Below are positions 1-8,381 of a DNA stretch of 34,741 bases, piece after piece. The stretch is from Deltaproteobacteria bacterium (GTDB taxonomy: Bacteria; Desulfobacterota; Dissulfuribacteria; Dissulfuribacterales; QOAL01): contig JALXCD010000153.1 in the NCBI GenBank assembly GCA_026991135.1, forward strand, positions 1 to 34,741. Direction: 5' to 3'. Within the stretch, counting starts at the first letter, position 1; every line of letters begins with the position of its first letter. Under the pieces are notes generated by a model that worked only from the letters and a program-made list of their open reading frames with translations, made no database searches and had not been told where the DNA came from. The position numbers were made by a program, and so were the translations under genes.

Positions 1-78
1 AACAAAAACTTCCCCCAAAAACAAAAAGTCCTTATCTAGATTCCAAATCTACACAAAATATCTATTGAGAAGAATGCC

Positions 79-126
79 TATGACAAAATTTGTCATAAAA
101 CAGGTATTGAAACAAAAGTTTGTCAT
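79..126. repeat. Palindrome plus a third half-site upstream of the aminotransferase gene
   Basis: Positions 79-97 form a perfect 9-base inverted repeat around one central A (TATGACAAA-A-TTTGTCATA). A third half-site, TTTGTCAT, lies at 119-126, with its 5' side (ACAAAA) also kept. The two rightward half-sites start 30 bases apart, close to three helical turns. This layout suits a dimeric transcription factor operator, but the regulator is not identifiable. It lies 150-200 bases upstream of the aminotransferase start and could equally serve a gene to the left of the window. Bases 1-78 hold nothing I can name. Confidence 0.4.
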
Positions 127-198
127 CGCTCTTACATATTTTCTGTCCGTCTCTGTTCAAAATCTTACTTTTGAAAATGCACTTCCTTTTCTTGAGCC

Positions 199-228
199 TT
201 GACATTTATGCCTTTTAGGTGAAAATTC
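199..228 (+). promoter_or_regulatory. Possible sigma-70 promoter for the aminotransferase-serA pair
   Basis: A perfect -35 hexamer TTGACA lies at 199-204. The best -10 candidates at a 17-18 base spacing (222-228, AAAATTC) are poor. It is the only good -35 box in the 276 bases before the aminotransferase, which has a clear ribosome binding site (AAGGGGGAG, about 267-275). The call rests on the -35 box and position only. Confidence 0.3.
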
Positions 229-276
229 ATTCATTTTTATGTTATGAATTAAAAAGTCTTTCCATAAGGGGGAGAA

Positions 277-1416
277 ATGAAAAGATATATCATGGCACCA
301 GGGCCAGTAGCAGTGGATCCACATGTTTTGTCAGTAATGTCTGAACCGTTGATTCATCACAGATCGCCGCAGTTTTCAAAGATACTGACCGAGGTAAGAA
401 AAGATCTGAAATTTTTATACCAGACCAATAACGAATGTCTCATCCTGACATCTTCTGGCACTGGTGGCATGGAGGCCTGCGTTTCCAATCTTTTATCTCC
501 AGGGGACAAGGCCATTTGTGTAGTGGCCGGAAAGTTTGGAGAACGGTGGTCTGAGCTCTGTCAGAGTTTTGGAGTTAAAAATATAGACATTAATATTGAA
601 TGGGGACAGGCGGTAAAACCTGAACAAGTAGAGGATGCCCTTAAAGCTCACCCAGATGCCAAAGCCGTATTTGTCCAGGCCCATGAAACTTCTACTGGCG
701 TTCAGCATCCCATTAAGGAAATTGGGGAAATTGTCAAAAAACGGGAAAATACTGTCCTCGTGGTAGATGCCATAAGCGCCATGGGGGTCTATGACATAAA
801 GACTGACGAATGGGGCCTTGATGTAGTTGTTACAGGCTCTCAAAAATCCCTTTCCCTCCCTCCAGGGCTATCAATAGTCAGCGTAAGCGATAAGGCATGG
901 GAATTTGTTAAAAGGGCGAAGTCTCCGAAATATTACTTTAATTTCTTAAAGGAAAAGAAGGCTGTTGAAAGGGAAACCACTGCCTATACTCCTGCAGTTT
1001 CTTTGATAATTGGACTTAGAGAGGTGCTCAAGCAATTCAGGGAAATGGGGCTAAAAAGGCTTTTTGATCACCATAAGAGACTGTCTGAGGCCACAAAAAA
1101 GGCTGTCAGTGCCATGGGGCTAAATCAGTTTCCAAAGGTACCTTCTCATGCAATCACTGTTATTGAGGCACCTCAAGGCATTAACGGTCAGGATGTGGTA
1201 AAAATTCTTAGAGAGGATTATGGTATCACCATAGCCGGAGGCCAGGCACAGCTTAAGGGAAAAATCTTCAGAATTTCCCATTATGGACACCTTTGCCAAT
1301 GGGACATGATAATTGCCATAGCCGCAATTGAACAGGCCTTAAACAGGCTGGGGTATCAAGTAGAATATGGAAAGGGTGTTTCGGCCGCCCAGAAATACTT
1401 TGCTCAAAATCCATAA
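277..1416 (+). CDS. Class V aminotransferase (serine-pyruvate / alanine-glyoxylate family)
   Basis: This is a 379-residue PLP-dependent fold-type I aminotransferase. The N-terminal APGPVAVDP loop, the SSGTGGMEA phosphate-cup region (about 59-67), the VDAISAMG strand with the PLP Asp (about 163-170) and the Schiff-base lysine in TGSQKSL (K190) are all visible. Length is normal for the alanine-glyoxylate / serine-pyruvate / soluble hydrogenase 42-kDa group. ATG follows a GGGGGAG ribosome site. serA begins 40 bases after its stop, and serA-linked members of this group are usually taken as phosphoserine aminotransferases replacing SerC. Phosphohydroxypyruvate transamination is therefore the likely role, but serine-glyoxylate or alanine-glyoxylate transamination cannot be excluded from sequence. 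Confidence 0.85.
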   Translation: MKRYIMAPGPVAVDPHVLSVMSEPLIHHRSPQFSKILTEVRKDLKFLYQTNNECLILTSSGTGGMEACVSNLLSPGDKAICVVAGKFGERWSELCQSFGVKNIDINIEWGQAVKPEQVEDALKAHPDAKAVFVQAHETSTGVQHPIKEIGEIVKKRENTVLVVDAISAMGVYDIKTDEWGLDVVVTGSQKSLSLPPGLSIVSVSDKAWEFVKRAKSPKYYFNFLKEKKAVERETTAYTPAVSLIIGLREVLKQFREMGLKRLFDHHKRLSEATKKAVSAMGLNQFPKVPSHAITVIEAPQGINGQDVVKILREDYGITIAGGQAQLKGKIFRISHYGHLCQWDMIIAIAAIEQALNRLGYQVEYGKGVSAAQKYFAQNP

Positions 1417-1456
1417 ACCCAAAAAAACAGACAGTAATTTGAAAAGGAAAAAGATT

Positions 1457-3037
1457 ATGAAGGTATTAATTACAAATCCAATAGCAAAAGAAGGAATTGA
1501 AATACTAAAAGAGGCAGGGCTTGAGGTAGAAGAAAAACTCGGGCTTTCTCCTGATGAACTAAAAGAGGCCATAAAGGGTGTTGACGCCCTTGTCATCCGA
1601 AGCAGCACCAAGGTTACAGCGGATCTTCTGGAACATGCAGACAGGCTCAAGGTGGTTGGAAGGGCTGGAACGGGCCTTGACAATGTGGATATCCCTGCAT
1701 GTAACAAGAAGGGTGTGGTGGTAATGAATACACCCGGAGGAAATACCAACTCTGCTGCTGAACACACAATCGCAATGATGATGGCCCTTTCCCGCCACAT
1801 CCCCCAGGCCACAGCATCAATGAAGGCTGGGAAATGGGAAAAGAAAAAATTCATGGGCCAGGAAGTGGCTGGAAAGACCCTCGGTATTATTGGAAGTGGG
1901 CGCATCGGCGGCATTGTTGCCAAGCTTGCCAAGGGTCTTAAAATGAAGGTAGTAGCCTATGACCCTTATATGAACCCCGAAATGGCTGAAAAGCTTGGAA
2001 TTGAGCTTGTAGAGCTTGATGAACTCCTTTCAAGGGCAGACTATGTTTCTGTCCACACTCCCCTTACAGACGAAACTAGGGGAATGCTCAATAAAGAGCT
2101 TTTTGACAAGATGAAGGATGGGGCAATGGTCCTCAACTGCGCAAGGGGAGGGATTGTAAATGAAAAGGATCTTTATGATGCCCTCACCTCTGGAAAACTC
2201 AAGGGTGCTGCCCTTGATGTCTTTGAGGTGGAACCAACCACCCTTGAAAACCCACTTCTTAGCCTTGATAACTTCATATGCACTCCTCATCTTGGGGCTT
2301 CTACAAAAGAGGCCCAAGAAAATGTTGCCGTGGCAGTGGCCCGACAAATTGCAGATTTTCTTATAAAGGGCGAGGTGAGAAATGCAGTAAATGTTCCGTC
2401 TGTTAGCGGGGAAGCCTTAAAGGTCCTTGGGCCGGTACTAAACTTAGCAGAAAAGATGGGGGCCTTTGTCGCCCAAGTAATTGACGGCGCTCTTAAGTCA
2501 GTGGAGATTTCCTATCAGGGGGACCTTTCTGACATTGATACAGCCCCTGTTACTGTAACAATATTAAAAAGTCTTCTTGCCCCTGTCTTAAGAGAAGATG
2601 TCAATTTTGTCAATGCACCTATTATTGCCAAAGAAAGAGGAATAAAGGTAATTGAGTCTAAAAGTGAGACCTGTGAAAACTTCAACAATCTTCTTCAGAT
2701 AAAGGTTTCTACTTCAAGCGGGGAAGAATTGATTGAAGGAACCATTTTCGGTAAAACCAAACCGAGGCTGGTTAGAATAAATGACTTCACCCTTGAAGCA
2801 GTACCTGAAGGGCACATGCTTCTTATCTATAATGAAGACAGACCGGGTGTCATTGGAAGGATTGGTCTTACCTTGGGAGAGGCAGGAATTAATATTGCCA
2901 GGATGCAGGTCGGTCAAGACCCGGGACATCACAGGAATGTGATTCTTCTTACCACTGATGAAAAGGCATCCCAGGAAGTCCTTGAAAGACTGGGGCAGCA
3001 AGATGGCGTCACCAAGGTCATGCCTGTAGAATTATAA
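1457..3037 (+). CDS. serA: D-3-phosphoglycerate dehydrogenase
   Basis: SerA oxidises 3-phosphoglycerate to 3-phosphohydroxypyruvate with NAD+, the first step of serine synthesis, in the cytoplasm. The 526-residue product has the long-form architecture. It shows a substrate-binding half with GRAGTGLDNVD, a Rossmann half with GIIGSGRIGG, the catalytic Arg in NCARGG, Glu in FEVEP and His in HLGAST, then an intervening ASB-type domain and a C-terminal ACT domain (LLIYNEDRPGVIGRIG) typical of serine feedback. The frame stays open 30 codons upstream to 1367, inside the aminotransferase gene. I chose the ATG at 1457 because MKVLITNP is the normal family N-terminus and GGAAAAAG precedes it. It is probably cotranscribed with the aminotransferase. 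Confidence 0.95.
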   Translation: MKVLITNPIAKEGIEILKEAGLEVEEKLGLSPDELKEAIKGVDALVIRSSTKVTADLLEHADRLKVVGRAGTGLDNVDIPACNKKGVVVMNTPGGNTNSAAEHTIAMMMALSRHIPQATASMKAGKWEKKKFMGQEVAGKTLGIIGSGRIGGIVAKLAKGLKMKVVAYDPYMNPEMAEKLGIELVELDELLSRADYVSVHTPLTDETRGMLNKELFDKMKDGAMVLNCARGGIVNEKDLYDALTSGKLKGAALDVFEVEPTTLENPLLSLDNFICTPHLGASTKEAQENVAVAVARQIADFLIKGEVRNAVNVPSVSGEALKVLGPVLNLAEKMGAFVAQVIDGALKSVEISYQGDLSDIDTAPVTVTILKSLLAPVLREDVNFVNAPIIAKERGIKVIESKSETCENFNNLLQIKVSTSSGEELIEGTIFGKTKPRLVRINDFTLEAVPEGHMLLIYNEDRPGVIGRIGLTLGEAGINIARMQVGQDPGHHRNVILLTTDEKASQEVLERLGQQDGVTKVMPVEL

Positions 3038-3060
3038 TCAAAAGAAAAATCCCAAAAGAT

Positions 3061-3090
3061 AAAGGGCCTCTAAACCAGAGGCCCTTTTTT
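3061..3090 (+). terminator. Rho-independent terminator after serA
   Basis: AAAGGGCCTCT at 3061-3071 pairs perfectly with AGAGGCCCTTT at 3077-3087 around a 5-base loop, followed by a T run. It starts 24 bases after the serA stop. The opposite strand also has an A/T-rich tail, so it may also end the convergent carbonic anhydrase transcript. Confidence 0.92.
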
Positions 3091-3110
3091 CGCGCAAAAA
3101 TTAAAGTTCA

Positions 3111-3854
3111 TTATTTGAGGATTGGCCTAGCATTAACGGGTTGTATTGGCCTGTTGTTTGGATGTCCCATAACCTTGGCAAACTTTTCCACCTGTTCCTT
3201 TGAGACAGTCACCGTCTTTTTAAGAACAAACCATCTTACTCCCTCTGAACAGGGTGGAGTGGTTAATGAACCATTAAATCTATAATAATCTCTGTCATTA
3301 GGTAGCAAAGAATAGGGGCTGAAATCTGAAGAAATACTATTTTTATTTCCCGATTTTTCAGGCATCTTTGCCCAAATCTTTTCAATTATCGAATTTTTAT
3401 CTCCATATTCAAACATCAGAGCCACAACTGCAAGGTTTCCGTCTTCATCTGCATGAACAAAGTGGGCCTCCATTGGAAAAGATTTTCCATTTATCAAATT
3501 TTCACTCGGAGTATGAAAATGAAACTGAATGAGATTAAAGACCCTTCCATCTATTTCAATGGAGCTTCCCTTTTCACAATTTACCTGAATGGAATGACCA
3601 TTATTGATTACCTCATGCCATTTGCCAGAATCGATGTATTTTATAGGTGCGAGCTCTGCCTCGATAAAACCAGTAAGATCAATTGGAGATTGGTTTTTAC
3701 CTTTTGAACACATCTCGTAAGCAGGATCAAGAGAACCCCAAAATTCAGGTGCAACATCCCCTTCGTATCCCCAGTGAACACCATGTCCACTGCCAAATGC
3801 CACACCTGCTGACAGAATGACACCGGAAGCCAATGAAGCAATAAATTTTTTCAT
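3111..3854 (-). CDS. Periplasmic alpha-class carbonic anhydrase
   Basis: This enzyme interconverts CO2 and bicarbonate using zinc. The 247-residue precursor begins with a Sec signal (KKF, hydrophobic core, AFGSG), which places it in the periplasm. Alpha-class hallmarks are NQSPIDL (54-60), the zinc ligands in FHFHTPSE (H112, H114) and EAHFVHAD (H131), and the LTTPPCSEGVRW segment with the gatekeeper Thr. Cys49 and the Cys of TTPPC are placed for the usual disulfide. The ATG is preceded by GAGGAGG on the minus strand. It runs convergent to serA and divergent from the gene at 3967, so it is probably a single-gene unit. Periplasmic forms often serve CO2 supply or pH balance, but the specific role here is not shown. 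Confidence 0.95.
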   Translation of the reverse strand: MKKFIASLASGVILSAGVAFGSGHGVHWGYEGDVAPEFWGSLDPAYEMCSKGKNQSPIDLTGFIEAELAPIKYIDSGKWHEVINNGHSIQVNCEKGSSIEIDGRVFNLIQFHFHTPSENLINGKSFPMEAHFVHADEDGNLAVVALMFEYGDKNSIIEKIWAKMPEKSGNKNSISSDFSPYSLLPNDRDYYRFNGSLTTPPCSEGVRWFVLKKTVTVSKEQVEKFAKVMGHPNNRPIQPVNARPILK

Positions 3855-3966
3855 TTAATAATACCTCCTCTTTTTTCTTGATGTTTAATTTTGCCCAATT
3901 AAGTTAATTAAACTCCTTTAAAAGTCAAAGGCTAGAAATTCTAGTAATAATAAATGGCGGATGCTA

Positions 3967-5124
3967 ATGGATTATGAAAAAGGACTAAAAGGCAATCTCT
4001 TGGTAAATACAGGAATTTTGATTGATCCACTGGAAAACTCCCAGATAAAGGCCTGGGCGCTCTTTTTAAAAGATTTTTTAAAAAAGGAGTTATCAAGCCT
4101 ATTTCCACAATTTACCTGGGAATTTAGCCTCCTTGAACGACATGATTTTCCTAAGGCCCTGCCTAAAGATCCGTTGTCACTCTTGGAATTTGGCTCTGAT
4201 ATAAAAATAGAAAACAATTATGATTTTCTTCTTATTTTAACAGCCTTGCCCCTAAAAGCTAGGTTTTCCCAGGGTATAAGTGCAGTTCCATCATCCATGC
4301 TTGAGACAGCGGTAATAAGTCTTTCCAAAATTATGGAGTGCGACAAAGAAGAGGTTAAAAAAATCAGTGTCACAAATCTCATTAAACATACTCTGGGGCA
4401 TCTCTGGGGACTTGATCATAATGATTCATCTGTTATGAAACCCAGAAAATCCTGGTGCCATGAAAGACCTCTTGACTGGACTCCAGAAGAAAAAACACAT
4501 ATTGCAAACTTTTTAAATAGTGTCGCAGATCCAAGGATAGAGGAGACAGTTGTCACAAAGAACACCTTTTTATTTTATCTTCGTGTCTTAATTAAGGAAG
4601 GACCATCTATTTTAAGAGAAATAATCTTTTTTAGATCCTGGAGGATGTTTTTAAATCTTGGCCGTTTCACGGCAGCTACTGCAGTCTCAATTATTTTTTT
4701 ATTCTTAAGTGCTGAGGCATGGGAAATGGGAGCTGCAATCCAGTCAAAATGGCTTGATCTTATACTTTTCCTGGTGATAATTGCATCTACCCTGTCACTA
4801 TACTTTGGACAAAATCTTCAAGGAATAGGAAAATCTGACAAGATGAAGGAACAGGCCGTTAGGTCGCGTATAATACTTTTTGGGACCCTTTTTATAGGCC
4901 TTGCTTCCTTCTGGCTAAATCTTCTTCTTATATCATTTATAATTATAAATCTTTTACCTCAAAAGGTCATAGTAGGATGGGCTGGACTTGGAGGTAACAC
5001 TCTTCCAGTCTTTCACTTTTCAAAGCTCATGGCCACCTTTGGAATTCTGGCATCATCAGTAGGCGGAAATCTTGAAGAAGAGCAAGATATCAAAGCAGTA
5101 TTGATCTATACAGAAGAAACCTAA
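3967..5124 (+). CDS. Metzincin-like membrane protein lacking the catalytic glutamate
   Basis: The 385-residue protein has an N-terminal soluble half containing HTLGHLWGLDH, followed six residues later by the Met of SSVM, and a C-terminal half with about four membrane segments. The motif matches the metzincin / archaemetzincin zinc site (HExxHxxGxxH plus Met-turn) except that the catalytic Glu is Thr, while all three zinc-ligand histidines remain. It may be a zinc-binding but proteolytically inactive domain, or it may use another base. The start could be the ATG at 3961 or 3967; I prefer 3967 because GGCGG (3956-3960) is then correctly spaced. The stop is 13 bases before the ion channel gene, suggesting one transcript. 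The exact family is not recognised and the function is unknown. Confidence 0.6.
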   Translation: MDYEKGLKGNLLVNTGILIDPLENSQIKAWALFLKDFLKKELSSLFPQFTWEFSLLERHDFPKALPKDPLSLLEFGSDIKIENNYDFLLILTALPLKARFSQGISAVPSSMLETAVISLSKIMECDKEEVKKISVTNLIKHTLGHLWGLDHNDSSVMKPRKSWCHERPLDWTPEEKTHIANFLNSVADPRIEETVVTKNTFLFYLRVLIKEGPSILREIIFFRSWRMFLNLGRFTAATAVSIIFLFLSAEAWEMGAAIQSKWLDLILFLVIIASTLSLYFGQNLQGIGKSDKMKEQAVRSRIILFGTLFIGLASFWLNLLLISFIIINLLPQKVIVGWAGLGGNTLPVFHFSKLMATFGILASSVGGNLEEEQDIKAVLIYTEET

Positions 5125-5137
5125 CCATTTCTTTCAA

Positions 5138-6010
5138 ATGGGAATAAAAAGACCTTCAACATTTCAAAAAGTTATCAACCTCACTTTAATAATAGTTATA
5201 ATTTTAAGCTCTATCTGCCTTGTCCTTACAACAGAGCCTGCCCTTGCCAAAAAATTTTCTTTTATATTTTGGTATGTTGAGGTAATATCAAGCTTCATAT
5301 TTTTTGTTGAATACCTTTTTAGACTTTTTACTACAAAAAGTACCCATCCCTTTACTTCTACCATAGAACTCCGAATAAGGTATCTCTTTTCACCACTGGG
5401 ATTGGTGGATCTCTTTTCATTCCTTCCCTTTTTCCTGATCCTTTCCGGATGGTCACAGACCCCTCAATTGATGCTTCTTCAACTCCTGAGGCTTTTTAAG
5501 CTTACAAGATACTCAATGGCATTTCATCTTCTTGCTGATGTATTACGAGATGAGGCAGAATCCCTGATGGTATCTGTAGTCCTTATGTTTATAATATTGA
5601 TCTTTGCCTCTGTGGGTATTTATATCTTTGAACATGATGTTCAACCCGAAGCATTTGGTTCTATTCCCAAGGCCATGTGGTGGGCAATTGTCACCCTTAC
5701 AACTGTTGGTTATGGAGATGTAACACCTGTAACCGTGCAGGGTAAGGTCTTTGCCACCTTTATAACCATTGCCGGGGTGGGGCTTGTTTCATTGCCAGCA
5801 GGTATAATCGCATCAGGCTTTACCGAGCAACTTCGTTTAAGGCGGGAGCGTTTTCAAATGGAGGTTGAAAACCTGATAAAAAGGGATGGCAGGCTTTCGG
5901 CAAAGGATATGGAACAACTTGAAGAAGACAGGCAGGAACTTGGTCTTACCAGGGACAATGCCAGATTAATTATTGATCAGGTTGAGAAAAAGGAGGCCAG
6001 AAAGGCATAA
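5138..6010 (+). CDS. Voltage-gated-type potassium channel (six-TM)
   Basis: This 290-residue protein has the full Kv-like layout: S1 (about 11-31), S2 (43-65), S3 (90-104), an Arg/Lys-bearing S4 (LLRLFKLTRY, 116-125), S5 (142-164), a pore helix, the K+ selectivity filter TVGYGD (189-194) and S6 (204-228). A charged cytoplasmic tail of about 60 residues follows. The filter predicts K+ selectivity, and the thin S4 (R, K, R) suggests weak or no voltage sensing. No obvious ribosome site precedes the ATG, which lies 13 bases after the previous stop, so translational coupling is likely. It acts in the inner membrane. No RCK/TrkA domain is visible in the tail. Confidence 0.92.
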   Translation: MGIKRPSTFQKVINLTLIIVIILSSICLVLTTEPALAKKFSFIFWYVEVISSFIFFVEYLFRLFTTKSTHPFTSTIELRIRYLFSPLGLVDLFSFLPFFLILSGWSQTPQLMLLQLLRLFKLTRYSMAFHLLADVLRDEAESLMVSVVLMFIILIFASVGIYIFEHDVQPEAFGSIPKAMWWAIVTLTTVGYGDVTPVTVQGKVFATFITIAGVGLVSLPAGIIASGFTEQLRLRRERFQMEVENLIKRDGRLSAKDMEQLEEDRQELGLTRDNARLIIDQVEKKEARKA

Positions 6011-6020
6011 AGGAGAAAAT

Positions 6021-6476
6021 ATGAAATTTTCAGAAGAATGGAAAGTACTTGGATTTTATGAACGATTTGAAAAGATAGTCTGTTTGATACTTTCCTTTTT
6101 TGTAGCCCTTGTAATTGTCTGTGCCCTCTATAAGCTAGGGTTTCACCTGTTCCACATGATTATATCCTATGGAGTGGACCCCCTGGAACACAAATCCTTT
6201 AAGGCGATTTTTGGCATGATCATGGTAGTTTTGATCTCCCTTGAGTTTAAACATTCAATTGTAAAGGTAATTGTGAAAAATAAGAGTGTAGTCCAGGTGA
6301 AAACAGTCCTTTTGATAGCCATTCTTGCAATAAGTAGAAAGATGATAATACTTGATACAAAAGCAGTTTCACCTCTAACCATATTTTCACTATCAAGTGT
6401 CTTAGTGGCCCTAGGGATAGTTTATTGGCTTATGAGGCAAAGGGATATTGAAGACGAGTCCGAAGAACAAAAATAG
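6021..6476 (+). CDS. PsiE-like four-TM membrane protein
   Basis: The 151-residue product has four membrane segments and the pattern of the phosphate-starvation-inducible PsiE family: an N-terminal FERFEKIV before TM1, the polar motif LEFKHSIV before TM3, and [11 protein letters not shown]. The biochemical role of the family is unknown. The frame is open 16 codons upstream into the channel gene, but ATG 6021 is preceded by AAAGGAG (6010-6016), which fixes the start. It begins 10 bases after the channel stop and ends 8 bases before trmFO, so it is part of the same run. It stops with TAG. The family call rests on motif and topology resemblance only. Confidence 0.75.
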   Translation: MKFSEEWKVLGFYERFEKIVCLILSFFVALVIVCALYKLGFHLFHMIISYGVDPLEHKSFKAIFGMIMVVLISLEFKHSIVKVIVKNKSVVQVKTVLLIAILAISRKMIILDTKAVSPLTIFSLSSVLVALGIVYWLMRQRDIEDESEEQK

Positions 6477-6484
6477 ATTTCATT

Positions 6485-7810
6485 ATGGTAATCAACAAAG
6501 ATAGTAGTGTAATTGTTATTGGTGGCGGGCTTGCTGGCTCGGAAGCGGCATGGCAGCTTGCCAGAAGGGGAATTAAATGCACCCTTTTTGAGATGAAGCC
6601 CCAAAAATTTTCTCCTGCCCACAAGGTCCCTGAACTTGCCGAACTTGTATGCAGTAACAGTCTGCGCTCGGACCTTTTAACATCAGCAATTGGCCTTCTA
6701 AAGGAAGAACTAAGAAGGGCGGGTTCCCTCATCATGGAGGCCGCTGATAAGACCAGAGTTCCAGCTGGAAAGGCCCATGCAGTTGACAGAAAACTTTTTT
6801 CAAAATTCATTACTGAAAAGATTGAATCCGAACCACTTATTGACGTAATCCGTGAAGAGGTAAAAGAAATTCCAGATGAAAATTTCTGTATAATTGCAAC
6901 TGGTCCTTTGAGTTCAAAAAACATAATTGAAAACTTAAAAAAACTCGTTGGAGACGACTTTTTATCCTTTTATGATGCAATTTCACCAATAATTGCAGCA
7001 GATTCTATTGATCTCTCCATTGTATTTAGGCAGTCCAGATACTCCCTGCCTGGGGAAGGTGACTATCTAAATTGCCCCTTGACAAAAGATGAATATGAAA
7101 ACTTTGTAAAAGAGCTTTTAAAGGGGGAAAAGGTCCCGTTAAAGGCATTTGAATCTCCAAAATACTTTGAGGGCTGTCTTCCAATAGAAGTTATGGCGGA
7201 ACGAGGTATTGACACGCTTCGTTACGGCCCTATGAAACCGGTTGGTCTTATTGATCCAAGGAGTGGAAAACAACCCTATGCAGTTGTCCAGTTAAGGGCA
7301 GAAAATAGGGAAGAGACCATGTTCAATATGGTCGGTTTTCAGACAAAACTCAAATGGCCAGAGCAAAAAAGAATTTTTCGAATGATTCCAGGGCTGAAGG
7401 ATGCAGAATTTATCAGATATGGAAGCATCCATAGAAATACATTTGTCTGTGCTCCAAAAATCTTAAATCCTGATCTTTCTCTAAAGGTCAAACCTAATTG
7501 CCACCTTGCAGGGCAGATAACCGGTGTTGAAGGTTATGTTGAGTCAACCGCAATGGGCTTTCTAGCAGGGATAAATATAGCAAGAAAACTACTTGGCAAA
7601 AAACCAGTCACCCCTCCAAAAGAAACTGCCCATGGGGCACTCATTGCACATTTAACAAATGCCAATCCTGAAAGTTTTCAGCCCATGAATGTAAATTTTG
7701 GACTTTTCCCAAGGCTTAACAAGAAAGTCCCTAAAAGAGAGCGCGGCGCTCTTTATGCCAAAAGGGCACTTTTGGCCTGGGATGAGTTTTTAAAGGCTAT
7801 TAATCAATAA
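6485..7810 (+). CDS. trmFO: TrmFO, folate/FAD-dependent tRNA U54 methyltransferase
   Basis: TrmFO makes ribothymidine at position 54 of tRNA using methylene-tetrahydrofolate as carbon donor and FADH2 as reductant. The 441 residues match the usual family length. Visible are the FAD-binding [12 protein letters not shown] (11-22), the signature [10 protein letters not shown] with the Cys that attacks flavin in characterised enzymes (C56 here), [14 protein letters not shown] with the second conserved Cys, and [12 protein letters not shown] near the C-terminus. It is the last gene of the rightward run and is followed by a terminator at 7907. The ribosome site before the ATG is weak, and the 8-base gap to the PsiE-like gene suggests coupling. 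It is a housekeeping tRNA modification enzyme whose neighbours have no obvious link to it. Confidence 0.96.
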   Translation: MVINKDSSVIVIGGGLAGSEAAWQLARRGIKCTLFEMKPQKFSPAHKVPELAELVCSNSLRSDLLTSAIGLLKEELRRAGSLIMEAADKTRVPAGKAHAVDRKLFSKFITEKIESEPLIDVIREEVKEIPDENFCIIATGPLSSKNIIENLKKLVGDDFLSFYDAISPIIAADSIDLSIVFRQSRYSLPGEGDYLNCPLTKDEYENFVKELLKGEKVPLKAFESPKYFEGCLPIEVMAERGIDTLRYGPMKPVGLIDPRSGKQPYAVVQLRAENREETMFNMVGFQTKLKWPEQKRIFRMIPGLKDAEFIRYGSIHRNTFVCAPKILNPDLSLKVKPNCHLAGQITGVEGYVESTAMGFLAGINIARKLLGKKPVTPPKETAHGALIAHLTNANPESFQPMNVNFGLFPRLNKKVPKRERGALYAKRALLAWDEFLKAINQ

Positions 7811-7906
7811 TACACATTCAAAGAGGAATTTATTTCAGCTCTGTAAAGCAAATATTTCCCTAATTCACTTTTAGTTTTCAAAATCGAGCCTTCTTCCGAT
7901 GAAAAT

Positions 7907-7937
7907 AAAGGGATTTGCTCCCTTTTTTACTTTTTTT
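7907..7937 (+). terminator. Rho-independent terminator after trmFO
   Basis: AAAGGGA (7907-7913) pairs with TCCCTTT (7919-7925) around a 5-base loop, followed by two T runs (to 7937). It separates the trmFO transcript from the sigma-54 type promoter that starts three bases later. The other bases of 7811-7906 show no gene. Confidence 0.85.
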
Positions 7938-7939
7938 AT

Positions 7940-7956
7940 TTGGCAATCCATTTGCA
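7940..7956 (+). promoter_or_regulatory. Sigma-54 (RpoN) type -24/-12 promoter
   Basis: TTGGCAATCCATTTGCA fits the sigma-54 consensus with the GG (7942-7943) and GC (7954-7955) elements exactly 12 bases apart, and both the TTGGCA and TTGCA halves intact. Transcription would start near 7967, just before the AAAGGAGG ribosome site at 7971-7978. The next five genes run rightward with tiny gaps or overlaps. RpoN control is common for flagellar structural genes, including the flgO/flgP locus in Vibrio, which fits the FlgO paralogues downstream. Only about 2 bases lie between the upstream terminator and the promoter, so activator sites would lie in or before the terminator region. Confidence 0.75.
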
Positions 7957-7985
7957 GTAATTCTGGACTGAAAGGAGGTTAAATC

Positions 7986-8381
7986 ATGTTAAAGGTATTT
8001 AAATTAAATAGATTCTTGGGGCTCATCATGGTCGGCCTTTTAATTTTTGCGTGTCAAGGGCAGGCCTTTGCTAAAGAGGGGGTATTACATAGACTTGCTA
8101 GGGCTGTCTTTGCCATTCCAAAGGCAGTCCTTAATTCTATGGAAGGGCCAAGCTGTAGTGAATATACAGAAGATGGACAAAGAATAGACATTCACTTTCC
8201 CTATCAGAGATATACAAGCTATGGACAAAATCTTGGATATATTTCACCAGTGGCCCCTGTAATACCTTCTCCACCAAACTATATTACTTACAAAGTAATC
8301 GTTCCCCAAAAAGCAACTATTGAGCTTAAGGATAATGCAAATGTTCATATCTATAGCAGCATCCCCTTTGAAAACAGATAA
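7986..8381 (+). CDS. Small exported protein, first gene of the FlgO cluster
   Basis: The 131-residue product begins with a positively charged N-terminus (KVFKLNR), a hydrophobic core and ACQGQAFAKE, giving a probable signal peptidase I site after AFA. The Cys earlier in the core makes a lipoprotein possible but the lipobox would be poor. The mature part is short, with Pro- and Tyr-rich stretches (PVAPVIPSPP) and a beta-like C-terminus. I do not recognise the family. AAAGGAGG lies 7 bases before the ATG. It is the promoter-proximal gene behind the sigma-54 site, and its 3' end overlaps the start of the next gene by about 41 bases. Its position suggests an envelope or flagellar accessory role, by association only. 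Confidence 0.75.
   Translation: MLKVFKLNRFLGLIMVGLLIFACQGQAFAKEGVLHRLARAVFAIPKAVLNSMEGPSCSEYTEDGQRIDIHFPYQRYTSYGQNLGYISPVAPVIPSPPNYITYKVIVPQKATIELKDNANVHIYSSIPFENR

Noticed and set aside
1367-1456. N-terminal extension of serA by 30 codons.
   Set aside because: It overlaps the aminotransferase gene and has no ribosome site; MKVLITNP at 1457 is the normal SerA start.
3932-3944. Short palindrome CTAGAA-A-TTCTAG between the carbonic anhydrase and metzincin-like genes.
   Set aside because: Six-base arms in AT-rich DNA with a single copy; too short to call an operator or terminator.
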